Assembly: GCA_964647255.1 (NCBI GenBank)
Contig: CAZYGI010000081.1
Coordinates: 1 to 15,511 of the forward strand
Length of the DNA: 15,511 nt
Direction: 5' to 3'
Source: CAWJEL01 sp964647255
GTDB taxonomy: Bacteria; Chloroflexota; Anaerolineae; CG2-30-64-16
Below, one piece after another: positions 1 through 5,231 of this stretch. The stretch's first letter is position 1, and the number at the start of each line of letters is the position of its first letter. A program made the translations under genes and the position numbers. The notes beneath the pieces were generated by a model, which saw nothing but the letters and a program-made list of their open reading frames with translations, did not search any database and had not been told where the DNA came from.

Positions 1-156
1 GCCCGCAAGGCGCTGGGCATCGCCGACTACGGTTATATCCTGGAGATCGGCAAGCTCGCCATCCAGGACACCGCCGCGGCGCTGCGGGAGAACGAGCAGG
101 TGCGGGCGGCCTACCTGGGCGGCGGGCACGTGCAAGCCGCAGCAAGCCAACCGTAG
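1..156 (+). CDS. livF: Branched-chain amino acid ABC transporter ATP-binding protein, C-terminal end (partial)
   Basis: The window opens inside this gene; 51 codons and a TAG stop are visible. The reading includes ALGIADYGYILEIGKLAIQD, then LRENEQVRAAYLGGG near the end. This is the typical tail of LivF-type ATPases: the last beta strands after the H-loop (usually 'ADRGYVLETG') followed by the 'V+xAYLGG' terminus. LivF is one of two cytoplasmic ATPases powering uptake of leucine, isoleucine, valine or related amides through the LivHM permease. Walker motifs lie outside the window, so the call rests on the tail alone; other amide/urea transporter ATPases (UrtE) end similarly. The gene converges on the lipoprotein gene with only 18 nt between the stop codons, and I see no terminator hairpin there. 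Confidence 0.8.
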   Translation, partial: ARKALGIADYGYILEIGKLAIQDTAAALRENEQVRAAYLGGGHVQAAASQP

Positions 157-174
157 AGCCTATCCGAAAACAGT

Positions 175-1620
175 CTATCGCCAGACGGTGCGCACCGGCG
201 TCAGGGCGGACTCCAGAACGGTGGGTTCCGGCGGGCCGCCTGCCACCACCGCCCGCTGGGCCATCCAGACCGCGCCCGGTTGCAGCTCGCCCAGGATCAC
301 CACGTACTGGCTGGGGTCCGGGCTGGGGCACAGGTAGTTGAAACGTTCGCCGTTGACCCCGCCGGTGGCGCCGGTGGCAAATTCACACACGGTCCCGTCG
401 GCCAACTCAACAAGCCACGCATGGGCGGCCGTGTCCTGCGGCGCCTCGGCCGTGGGCAGCGGCTCGGTCAGCTTGAGCGCAAAGCCGGCATCGGACGACA
501 TCGGGCGCGCGTCGCAGATCACGCCTTCCCCCTCGCTGAAACACGGATCGTAAATCTCATTGCCGATCATGCAGCGCCAGGCGTTCGCGCGCCAGACCGC
601 CAGCGAGCTGGTCCAGCAGTTCCCCTCGCGCGGCTTGCCGGCCGGCAGCCCCGGCGTGTAGGTGATCACCTCGGTCGCGGCGACGGTCGCGGCCGGTGCA
701 GCCGTTGAGGCGTCGCACGCGCCGTTGTAATAGCCCCAGGCATCGCACTGCGCGCCGCCGGGGAGCGTGCAGATGCCTTGCTCGTCGTCCCCTCCACTTT
801 TCCCGGTGATGGCATACGCCCCGCCGCTGATCGCACAATAGCGCGCCGCCGGCGTGACATAACCGGTGACCTTGACGCCGCCGGCCGGGCACTGGCCCCG
901 CATGAGCGCCCACTCCTCGCACTGGCGGTTATCCTCGAAATAGCAGACGCCGAACTGGCCGCCGTCCCCGCGCGCCTCGATCTCCAGCCGGCCGCCCAAT
1001 GCGACGCAGTTCTGCGACGCGGGGTTGGGCAGCGCAGCGCCTGGACTGCCCGCAGCCTGCGCGCAGTCCAGGGTCATGGTGTAGCGCTGCTGCGCGGGCA
1101 TCACTTTGCATGCGGAGATCGGCTGGTCGTTGGGGCAGTTGGCCGAGGGGTCCGGCGTCCAGCCGGCGACGGCCAGGCAGACCAGGTCACGGCTGCGGAA
1201 TCCGGTCCCGGCGCCTGTCGGCCCGCCCGCCTGGAGCCGGATGTCCTCCTGCCAGCCGCCGGCAGTGAGCACGGCGGTCAACGCTTTGATCGGCGCATCC
1301 GGGCTGGAGAACTGCTCGCCGGTGCCGGTGGCCTGCGCGCGGCAGGCCGTGCCGCTGGCCTGGGACACGGGATCGGTGATGGGAACGGGGGCATCGGATT
1401 GCGTGACCTCGACGGTCACTGCCTGCATCATCGCCTGCGCCATCCCGTTGCATACTTCGGCGATCGGGGGGTGCAGGGCCGCGGCGGGCGCCTCGGCGGT
1501 GGGTGCGGGCGCTGGCGGGACGGTCGTGGGCGCGGCCGCTTGCGGCACAGCCACACAGGCTGCGAGGCCCAGGGCTGCCAGAAGGATCAAGGTCGGAAAG
1601 ACCGCTGCTCTTGTTTTCAT
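175..1620 (-). CDS. Secreted lipoprotein with two DUF333 repeats
   Basis: 481 residues from the ATG at 1620, chosen because a GGAGG lies 9 nt upstream and a lipoprotein signal begins at once: a short Lys/Arg N-terminus, a hydrophobic stretch and an LAAC lipobox with Cys22 as the predicted lipidated residue. A longer frame starting at 1695 would bury the signal. A Pro/Ala/Thr-rich linker (about 23-50) follows. Two consecutive Cys-rich repeats at about 197-244 and 255-303 match DUF333 (pattern NPAS..C...GG......GG..GVC.F.....C.EWA...G.C). A second low-complexity linker (303-325) leads to a C-terminal region (333-480) with CW.....WRANAWRCM and several more Cys, probably disulfide-bonded. DUF333 is known from E. 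coli HslJ-associated and 'putative hemolysin' proteins, but its function is unclear. The protein probably sits on the outer face of the membrane. No partner gene is evident. Confidence 0.8.
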   Translation of the reverse strand: MKTRAAVFPTLILLAALGLAACVAVPQAAAPTTVPPAPAPTAEAPAAALHPPIAEVCNGMAQAMMQAVTVEVTQSDAPVPITDPVSQASGTACRAQATGTGEQFSSPDAPIKALTAVLTAGGWQEDIRLQAGGPTGAGTGFRSRDLVCLAVAGWTPDPSANCPNDQPISACKVMPAQQRYTMTLDCAQAAGSPGAALPNPASQNCVALGGRLEIEARGDGGQFGVCYFEDNRQCEEWALMRGQCPAGGVKVTGYVTPAARYCAISGGAYAITGKSGGDDEQGICTLPGGAQCDAWGYYNGACDASTAAPAATVAATEVITYTPGLPAGKPREGNCWTSSLAVWRANAWRCMIGNEIYDPCFSEGEGVICDARPMSSDAGFALKLTEPLPTAEAPQDTAAHAWLVELADGTVCEFATGATGGVNGERFNYLCPSPDPSQYVVILGELQPGAVWMAQRAVVAGGPPEPTVLESALTPVRTVWR

Positions 1621-1648
1621 GGGATGCTTCCTCCGGAAGGTGCAGAGG

Positions 1649-1666
1649 GATGACGTTGTCGTCATC
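1649..1666. promoter_or_regulatory. Perfect palindrome upstream of the lipoprotein gene (possible operator)
   Basis: GATGACG-ttgt-CGTCATC is a perfect 7-bp inverted repeat with a 4-nt centre. It lies about 30 nt upstream of the lipoprotein ATG and just beyond the ribosome binding site. The position would suit an operator or an mRNA 5' hairpin. I could not find a convincing -35/-10 pair next to it, so its role is a guess. Confidence 0.3.
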
Positions 1667-1749
1667 GTTTGAGTTCCGGGATTTTGCGTCATCAAGGGGA
1701 CGCTCCTGCGCCCCCTTTCTCAGCCCTCGGTGCAACAAGGTGAGCGACG

Positions 1750-1765
1750 AACGACTGAAGTCGTT
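1750..1765. repeat. Isolated 7-2-7 hairpin
   Basis: AACGACT-GA-AGTCGTT is a perfect palindrome with a GA centre. It has the same compact design (stem, 2-nt centre, stem) as the hairpins in the tandem repeat that begins about 45 nt further on, and may be a solitary relative of them. It lies in the gene-free stretch upstream of the lipoprotein gene. Confidence 0.6.
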
Positions 1766-1807
1766 ACTACCATTCTTCAAAATCAACGTGGCAAGGAACT
1801 TGTGGAT

Positions 1808-2046
1808 CGTTTGACGCGGTCATCGCCATTCGGGCCGGTGATTAAAATCACCGTCTGGCACGAGAAGTGCGTTGAAACGCNNNNNNNNNNNNNNNNNNNN
1901 NNNNNNNNNNNNNNNNNNNNNNNNNNNNNNNNNNNNNNNNNNNNNNNNNNNNNNNNNNNNNNNNNNNNNNNNNNNNNNNNGCGCCCGCGGCGGCAACCCG
2001 TTTCAACGGGTTTGGCCTGTGCCAGCCTACGGTTTAAACCGTAGGC
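1808..2046. repeat. Four-hairpin tandem repeat, copy 1 (interrupted by the N gap)
   Basis: First copy of a unit of about 141 bp. Visible hairpins: A at 1836-1853 (8-bp arms, AA centre), B beginning at 1866 and cut by the gap after 1880, C at 1995-2012 (AACCCGTT-TC-AACGGGTT) and D at 2025-2046 (10-bp arms around TTTAAA). Copy 2 shows that only 3 nt should separate 1880 from 1981 if the copy is intact. It differs from copy 2 at two visible places: g/t in 'catcgcc/catctcc' and a/c in the centre of D. No coding potential is credible here. Confidence 0.9.
1881..1980. other. Assembly gap (100 N)
   Basis: Exactly 100 undetermined bases, a length commonly used as a placeholder for gaps of unknown size. 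It falls inside hairpin B of a tandem repeat, as expected where an assembler cannot resolve identical palindromic copies. The true content may be 3 nt, or 3 nt plus any number of 141-bp units. Confidence 0.97.
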
Positions 2047-2187
2047 GTTTGACGCGGTCATCTCCATTCGGGCCGGTGATTAAAATCACCGTCTGGCACG
2101 AGAAGTGCGTTGAAACGCACTGCGCCCGCGGCGGCAACCCGTTTCAACGGGTTTGGCCTGTGCCAGCCTACGGTTTCAACCGTAGGC
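2047..2187. repeat. Four-hairpin tandem repeat, copy 2 (complete)
   Basis: Complete 141-bp unit. Hairpins: A 2074-2091 (CGGTGATT-AA-AATCACCG), B 2104-2121 (AGTGCGTT-GA-AACGCACT), C 2136-2153 (AACCCGTT-TC-AACGGGTT), D 2166-2187 (10-bp arms, TC centre). All four stems are perfect. Linkers are 12, 14 and 12 nt. The unit lies between the remnant C-terminus of an R-M gene and the lipoprotein gene. Downstream, about 2188-2259 is non-coding and contains a CTTCG/TTCGCGG-rich run but nothing I can name. Confidence 0.9.
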
Positions 2188-2259
2188 GGCCGGCACCGAC
2201 AATGGCGTCTGTCGCGGCGGATCCCTTCGTGTTTTCGCGGCCTTCGCGCTCCAGGGCCC

Positions 2260-2405
2260 CTACGCCGTCGCGTAACGTCCATCATCCCCCGCCCGCGCCT
2301 GCCCCAGCGCGGCCAGCGCGGCCAGCCACTCGGCGGCCCGGCCAGCCGGCGCGGCGTCGAACGCAGCCGCGACCTCCGCCGCAGTGACCGGCCGCCCCAG
2401 CGTAT
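2260..2405 (-). pseudogene. C-terminal remnant of a large DNA methyltransferase/restriction protein
   Basis: An open frame with no start codon reads VQDTLGRPVTAAEVAAAF, then a segment ending WLAALAALGQARAG, DDGRYATA and a TAG stop at 2260-2262. This is the winged-helix tail (LGRP.TA.EVA..F.....R....L..L..LGQAR....GRY) that I associate with the C-termini of large chloroflexal/actinobacterial DNA methyltransferases with an N-terminal nuclease domain. A stop codon closes the frame just upstream of the GTT codon, so nothing complete is encoded. High GC and strand match the N-terminal fragment at 4505-4957, and together they would be the two ends of one gene of roughly 2.7-3 kb. The family call is from memory of the sequence pattern, not from a search. 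Confidence 0.55.
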
Positions 2406-2434
2406 CTTGAACTCAGCCTGCTCTAGAGTTCAAG
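2406..2434. repeat. Inverted repeat at the cassette border
   Basis: CTTGAACTC at 2406-2414 and GAGTTCAAG at 2426-2434 form a perfect 9-bp stem with an 11-nt loop. It sits exactly where the GC-rich R-M remnant changes to the lower-GC cassette, and it contains the TAG stop (2423-2425) of the tail frame. There is no T tract, so it is not a standard terminator. It may mark an insertion or recombination end. Confidence 0.6.
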
Positions 2435-2602
2435 CTTCTTCAACGCCATGGCATGGTGGGCCTCACGATTGAAGGCGTCTACCACAGATGCCGGATCAGC
2501 CTGGATTCTGGCGAGATCGGTGTGGTCAATCCTGATATCGCCGGTGCAGACGATGACGATCACGTTGCTTTTGAGCAGATGGTTTACCGACTCAGTTTTT
2601 GA
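2423..2602 (-). pseudogene. Unidentified C-terminal tail, in frame after the PLD gene stop
   Basis: Fifty-nine sense codons directly follow the TGA of the PLD gene in the same frame, ending in TAG. The reading includes VNHLLKSNVIVIVCTGDIRI and, at the end, NREAHHAMALKKLEL. Third codon positions are clearly G/C-biased, which suggests that it once was, or still is, coding. There is no good ATG; a GTG at the start of VIVIV is possible but lacks a clear ribosome binding site. I do not recognise the family. It could be the tail of a lost gene or a C-terminal extension of the PLD protein separated by a nonsense mutation. Confidence 0.4.
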
Positions 2603-3481
2603 TCAGCGAACGAGAAACCAATATTTCCCATCACGTTTAATAATCCCTCGGCGCCTGAGTGCCAACTGCGAGTTGCGTACATAGTGCTTCCACCTTTTCC
2701 CAAAGTGAACATCTCCGATAACCCGATCAATTGAGTCGTCGCACATATCTGGGTGAATCTGTTTGACGAGCGGATGCAACTCACTTGTGGTCAAAGGCCC
2801 TTTCTGTTCCAGAAGATAGAGAACGGTATCTGTGAATATGCCGTGTGTCGTTTTACCTTGAGCGCGCGCCCTGAGTAGCTCTAGCTTTGCTTGTTCCGTG
2901 TGTTCTTCGAATTCTTTCCGGAGTCTGACATTGATTGATCTCTCTGCGCGCTGTCGAACTGCCTTTAGGTCCTGAGTGGCCTGGACTAGCACCTCCAAAG
3001 TTTCCAATGAGACTTTATTTCCGAGCGATCCATACCTCGTAAGATCATCCCTTACTTTCTCGATCAAGAGAGGGTCGCGCAGGAGAACACCATATTCATA
3101 GTTGGTAGTCAGACCAGCAACCGTTAGGTTGCCAGAGGAGATTATGGCAGTCCGGGCATCAGCCACATACACCTTCGCGTGGAGGCCAGGAAGATAAGTT
3201 ACAGTTGTGCCTGGGAGAGAGAGCACCATATCTCGAAGAGCGACAATGTCAAGCACGCCACTCAGCAGGTTATCCACCGCCAGGTTAGTCAACATCTCGA
3301 CCTGGATATTGGCCGTGGGTGACTTCGCACGTAGGATTCCAACAACCCTTGCTAAGGGCCCATTGCTCAAGAATGGCGACGCAATAAGCAGCCGTTCTTC
3401 TGCGGATTGTACAAGATCATAGAGAGCTGAGGCCCAAGGTGAGGTCAAAACCTGCACCGCAACGGCAGATTCGCTAGACAT
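2603..3481 (-). CDS. PLD-family (HKD) nuclease with C-terminal winged helix
   Basis: 292 residues from the ATG at 3481, chosen because TTGGAGG lies 6 nt upstream; the open frame continues to a GTG at 3529 inside the preceding gene, which is less likely. The N-terminal half is a phospholipase D fold with a single HKD motif: H101-A-K103, D108 and SSGN (115-118). Single-motif PLD nucleases usually act as dimers, as in BfiI and NgoFVII-type restriction enzymes. A charged, probably helical stretch (about 164-210) joins it to a winged-helix-like C-terminus (215-292: TTSELHPLV ... LALRRRGIIKRDGKYWFL), similar to the N-terminal domain of Mrr and probably DNA-binding. Likely role: DNA cleavage in restriction or another defence. 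G+C is near 50 %, below the neighbours. It starts 37 nt after the Mrr-like frame ends, so the two are probably co-transcribed. Confidence 0.8.
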   Translation of the reverse strand: MSSESAVAVQVLTSPWASALYDLVQSAEERLLIASPFLSNGPLARVVGILRAKSPTANIQVEMLTNLAVDNLLSGVLDIVALRDMVLSLPGTTVTYLPGLHAKVYVADARTAIISSGNLTVAGLTTNYEYGVLLRDPLLIEKVRDDLTRYGSLGNKVSLETLEVLVQATQDLKAVRQRAERSINVRLRKEFEEHTEQAKLELLRARAQGKTTHGIFTDTVLYLLEQKGPLTTSELHPLVKQIHPDMCDDSIDRVIGDVHFGKRWKHYVRNSQLALRRRGIIKRDGKYWFLVR

Positions 3482-3518
3482 GAATTGCCTCCAAGAAACG
3501 GCGGGTGAACGGGGGAGG

Positions 3519-4022
3519 TCAGGCAGCACTCCGGTTGAGTTCGCGCTGAATCAGGTCTTCGATGGTGGTCGCATTCTTAGCAAGGGTTCTCAAATCCTCT
3601 CCATCAATCAGCATGATCGCGAAACCTGGCAAATGCGGGTAGTGCGATGTGAGGGTGGCGAACTCGCGTGCCTGCAAGGATATGCATCCCGAGGTTGCTG
3701 TCAGAAGATAGTGTGGACTATCAGGAAAGCCTCGACCGACCGCCGTGGCAATTGTATCCATGCTAACATGTGCAGCGTCGACGCATTGCAGAAGCCAACG
3801 GCTCGGAGGCAGACGACTATCCTGTGCAAGCACTTGCACTTCCGCACCGCCGGAAGTGGAGCTATGAACAAGCCATCTCACAGGCGCTAGATGCAACGAG
3901 CCGCATAGGAGTTCAGTCAATCTCTCCAGAGAATGACCTCGCGAGCGTTTCGGCTGTGTGGTCAAATCATCGAGAACAGAACTGAGCTCTTCCACGCGCT
4001 TGATACTTCCTTTCTGCTCCAA
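3519..4022 (-). pseudogene. Mrr-like restriction endonuclease-fold protein, start missing, active site degenerate
   Basis: 167 codons from a TTG at 4022 that has no ribosome binding site; the open frame runs further upstream into the methyltransferase fragment, so the true 5' end is probably lost. The pattern follows the Mrr catalytic domain: RSRGHSLERLTELL with E33, then GAEVQV (59-64) where the family has an acidic residue followed by D, then LLQCVDA (77-83) where a Q/E-x-K is expected, then TATSG...QAREFA (108-122) and the terminal LIDGEDL...L.KN....DLIQREL. The expected Lys is Val81 and the usual Asp position is Gln63, so metal-dependent cleavage is doubtful. It may be a decayed nuclease or a DNA-binding partner of the PLD nuclease just downstream. 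The family call is by eye. Confidence 0.6.
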
Positions 4023-4032
4023 CTTGACTGCG

Positions 4033-4368
4033 CTGGTAAATCGCGCGAACCGGCGTGCCAGGGAGATACGCGCCTCCCAAGTCCACCACGAGCGAGCCGT
4101 CGTCGGTCAAAATGCGGTGAAACTGGCGGGCAAACCCCAAAAACCAATCCACATATTCGTCGGCGCTCTTGTTGCCGTACTCCTTCTTGCGCGTCAAGGC
4201 AAAGGGAGGAGAGGTAACGATCAGGTTAATGGACTTATTGGGCAATTCCTCCATCAGGCGCAAACTATCGCCCAGGTGGGCTTCACCCAGTCCGGTGCGA
4301 TAATAAGGGACGCTCGTCATTGTTGGTAGTGGGGCAAAGGTCATATTTGCTCTTTCTCTGAACGCCAT
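4033..4368 (-). pseudogene. N4-type DNA methyltransferase, truncated after about 112 residues
   Basis: The recognisable part reads GEAHLGDSLRLMEELPNKSI and then the catalytic motif IV as TSPPF (res 52-56), followed by EYVDWFLGFARQFHRILTDD and GSLVVDLGGAYLPGTPVRAI at 91-110. The SPP[F/Y] motif ahead of the rest is typical of beta-class N4-cytosine (or N6-adenine) methyltransferases. Such enzymes are about 280-320 aa; here similarity ends after IYQ (res 110-112), and the frame then runs 21 meaningless codons to a stop at 3967. The SAM-binding FxGxG motif is absent, so no activity is expected. Start uncertain: ATG at 4368, or ATG at 4344, which has a weak AGAAAGAG upstream. It has its own promoter (4406-4434). 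The +1 frame at the junction becomes the Mrr-like gene. Confidence 0.75.
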
Positions 4369-4405
4369 ACCATGGCTCAGCCCGACTTTGGAGCTTTATG
4401 AGGAG

Positions 4406-4434
4406 ATTGTAACCGAAGCTTGATGTCCTGGCAA
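4406..4434 (-). promoter_or_regulatory. Promoter of the cassette (methyltransferase)
   Basis: Read on the minus strand: -35 TTGCCA (4434-4429), 17-nt spacer, -10 TACAAT (4411-4406). The expected start is near 4399, about 30 nt before the first methyltransferase ATG. It lies inside the lower-GC cassette and could drive the remnants and the PLD nuclease as one transcript. Confidence 0.6.
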
Positions 4435-4504
4435 CCGCGGCGTTGCACCGAACTTGGCGACGTGCTCTCCCATCATACGGTCATTCGGTTCTTCATGTGC
4501 GGTG

Positions 4505-4957
4505 CTATGCCCACCCATACCTCCCCTCGGGCGGCAGGTTGCGCGCGTACGACTGCGCCTGCTGCCGCGCCCGCTCCATCGCGGTGTCCCAGGCCGCGGT
4601 GCCGCGCGGCGCGACCCCGCGCTTGTGGCCGCGGGCGCGCGCCTCGCCTTCGACGGAGAGAGGAGGGTTGCCAACTTTCCGAAAAAGTTGGCAACCCTCG
4701 CGTGGATCACTCCCCTGCTTCGCCTCCAGCACGAAGCAGCCGCGGCGATACAGGTCAATGCGGCCGGTGGCGCCGTGGGGCAAGCGGACGTTCTTCTCAA
4801 AGACGTAGGCGTTGCTCGCCTCGTCGGGCGTGGTGGGGTTGGGCCGCGGCGCGGCGAGCACGTCGCACAGCTCGGAGAGGAAAAGCTGGTAGTTGGCGCG
4901 TTCCGCCGCGCCGGAGGCCTGCCAGCGTGCGATGAAGCGTTGGATGTCGTCGGTCAT
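4505..4957 (-). pseudogene. N-terminal fragment of a large nuclease-methyltransferase (type IIG-like)
   Basis: 150 codons from the ATG at 4957. It begins MTDDIQRFIARWQASGAAER, then NYQLFLSELCDVLAAPRPNP, with a PD-(D/E)xK-like site ID68 ... E78-A-K80 in GRIDLYRRGCFVLEAKQGSD. RGTAAWDTAMERARQQAQSYAR (starting at 118) is equally characteristic of large chloroflexal/actinobacterial DNA methyltransferases of 900-1000 aa that carry this nuclease-like N-terminus. Similarity stops after LPPEGR (about 4519) and a TAG follows within five codons. The whole methylase domain is missing; a matching C-terminus lies at 2260-2405. The nuclease residues survive, but without target recognition the fragment is unlikely to work. 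A 16-bp-arm palindrome sits inside the frame. No strong ribosome binding site precedes the ATG. Confidence 0.7.
4663..4699. repeat. Palindromic element inside the R-M reading frame
   Basis: GAGGGTTGCCAACTTT at 4663-4678 pairs perfectly with 4684-4699; the loop is 5 nt (ccgaa). It lies in frame within the R-M fragment and codes, on the minus strand, for roughly EGCQLFRKVGNPP between the EAKQGSDPR motif and the conserved RGTAAWDT region. GGTTGCCAACTTT hairpins are, from memory, common dispersed palindromes in this phylum. An in-frame insertion would resemble Rickettsia palindromic elements. Confidence 0.85.
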
Positions 4958-5001
4958 GGTTTGCGTCAGGTGGGGCCGCCGTCCGAGGTGCTGACAGCGA
5001 T

Positions 5002-5029
5002 ATCATACACCACTTCGGGGAGACCGCAA
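5002..5029 (-). promoter_or_regulatory. Promoter of the type IIG-like fragment
   Basis: Read on the minus strand: -35 TTGCGG (5029-5024), 16-nt spacer, -10 TATGAT (5007-5002). The predicted start near 4995 would leave a leader of about 38 nt before the ATG at 4957. The promoter seems intact although the gene is broken. Confidence 0.45.
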
Positions 5030-5057
5030 ATGAGGTTGCTGGATTTCAGAAGCATCG

Positions 5058-5171
5058 CCGAGGGTTGAGACCCGTCGGCTGCCACACCAAGCCAGTTGAA
5101 ACGGGCTGCCGACGGCCGTCAGTGTGTCTTGACACACTTGATGTGCCAGCCTGGTCACTTCAGTGCCAGGC
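5058..5171. repeat. Four-hairpin element, diverged single copy
   Basis: Hairpins in order: A' 5058-5078 (CCGAGGGT-tgag-ACCCgTCGG, one bulge), B' 5090-5107 (AGCCAGTT-GA-AACGGGCT, one mismatch), C' 5121-5138 (AGTGTGTC-TT-GACACACT), D' 5149-5171 (GCCTGGtCACT-TC-AGTGCCAGGC, one bulged T). Linkers are 11, 13 and 10 nt. Order, stem length (8, 8, 8, 10), 2-nt centres in B-D, and linker words (CTGSCAC before B, TGTGCCA before D, GCGTT after D) match the unit at 2047-2187, while most stem bases differ in a compensated way. It lies between the type IIG-like fragment and the ornithine cyclodeaminase-family gene. Confidence 0.8.
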
Positions 5172-5201
5172 GTTGATGGACGACAGATTTGCCGGATGAA
5201 C

Positions 5202-5228
5202 CCCTTAGGGCCTCGGAGGCCCTGAGGG
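5202..5228. terminator. Strong hairpin at the end of the cyclodeaminase-family gene
   Basis: CCCTTAGGGCCT and AGGCCCTGAGGG pair over 12 bp (one T-G) around a 3-nt loop. The hairpin starts 3 nt beyond the TAA at 5232-5234 of the minus-strand gene. On the minus strand it is followed by GGTTCATC rather than a U tract; on the plus strand by TCTTT. It is plausibly a terminator or 3'-end stabiliser, but not a canonical intrinsic one. Confidence 0.55.
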
Positions 5229-5231
5229 TCT

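Noticed and set aside
778..1653. Long plus-strand open frame (291 codons) opposite the lipoprotein gene
   Set aside because: It lies antisense to a clear lipoprotein with signal peptide and DUF333 motifs; its translation is Arg/Gly/Ala-rich, typical of a GC-rich shadow frame.
1808..2187. CRISPR array
   Set aside because: GTTTCAAC-like words recall some CRISPR repeats, but the whole 141-bp unit repeats with no variable spacers, and no cas genes are visible.
1808..2187. Integron attC sites
   Set aside because: GTT and AAC words occur, but there are no R'/R'' core pairs, no gene cassettes and no integrase in view.
1730..2387. Open frames on both strands running through the N gap and the hairpin repeats
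   Set aside because: They depend on translating undetermined bases and a palindromic tandem repeat; there is no ribosome binding site and no protein-like composition.
2603..2605. TGA at the end of the PLD gene read as selenocysteine or suppressed
   Set aside because: No SECIS-like hairpin is evident just downstream, and PLD nucleases have no known need for Sec; ordinary termination or a nonsense mutation is simpler.
2440..4500. Insertion sequence or transposon origin of the lower-GC cassette
   Set aside because: No transposase, no matching terminal inverted repeats and no target-site duplication could be seen at the two borders, so I describe it only as a cassette.
4454..5068. Plus-strand open frame of 204 codons over the R-M fragment
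   Set aside because: It is the shadow of the minus-strand type IIG-like fragment, which carries recognisable conserved motifs.
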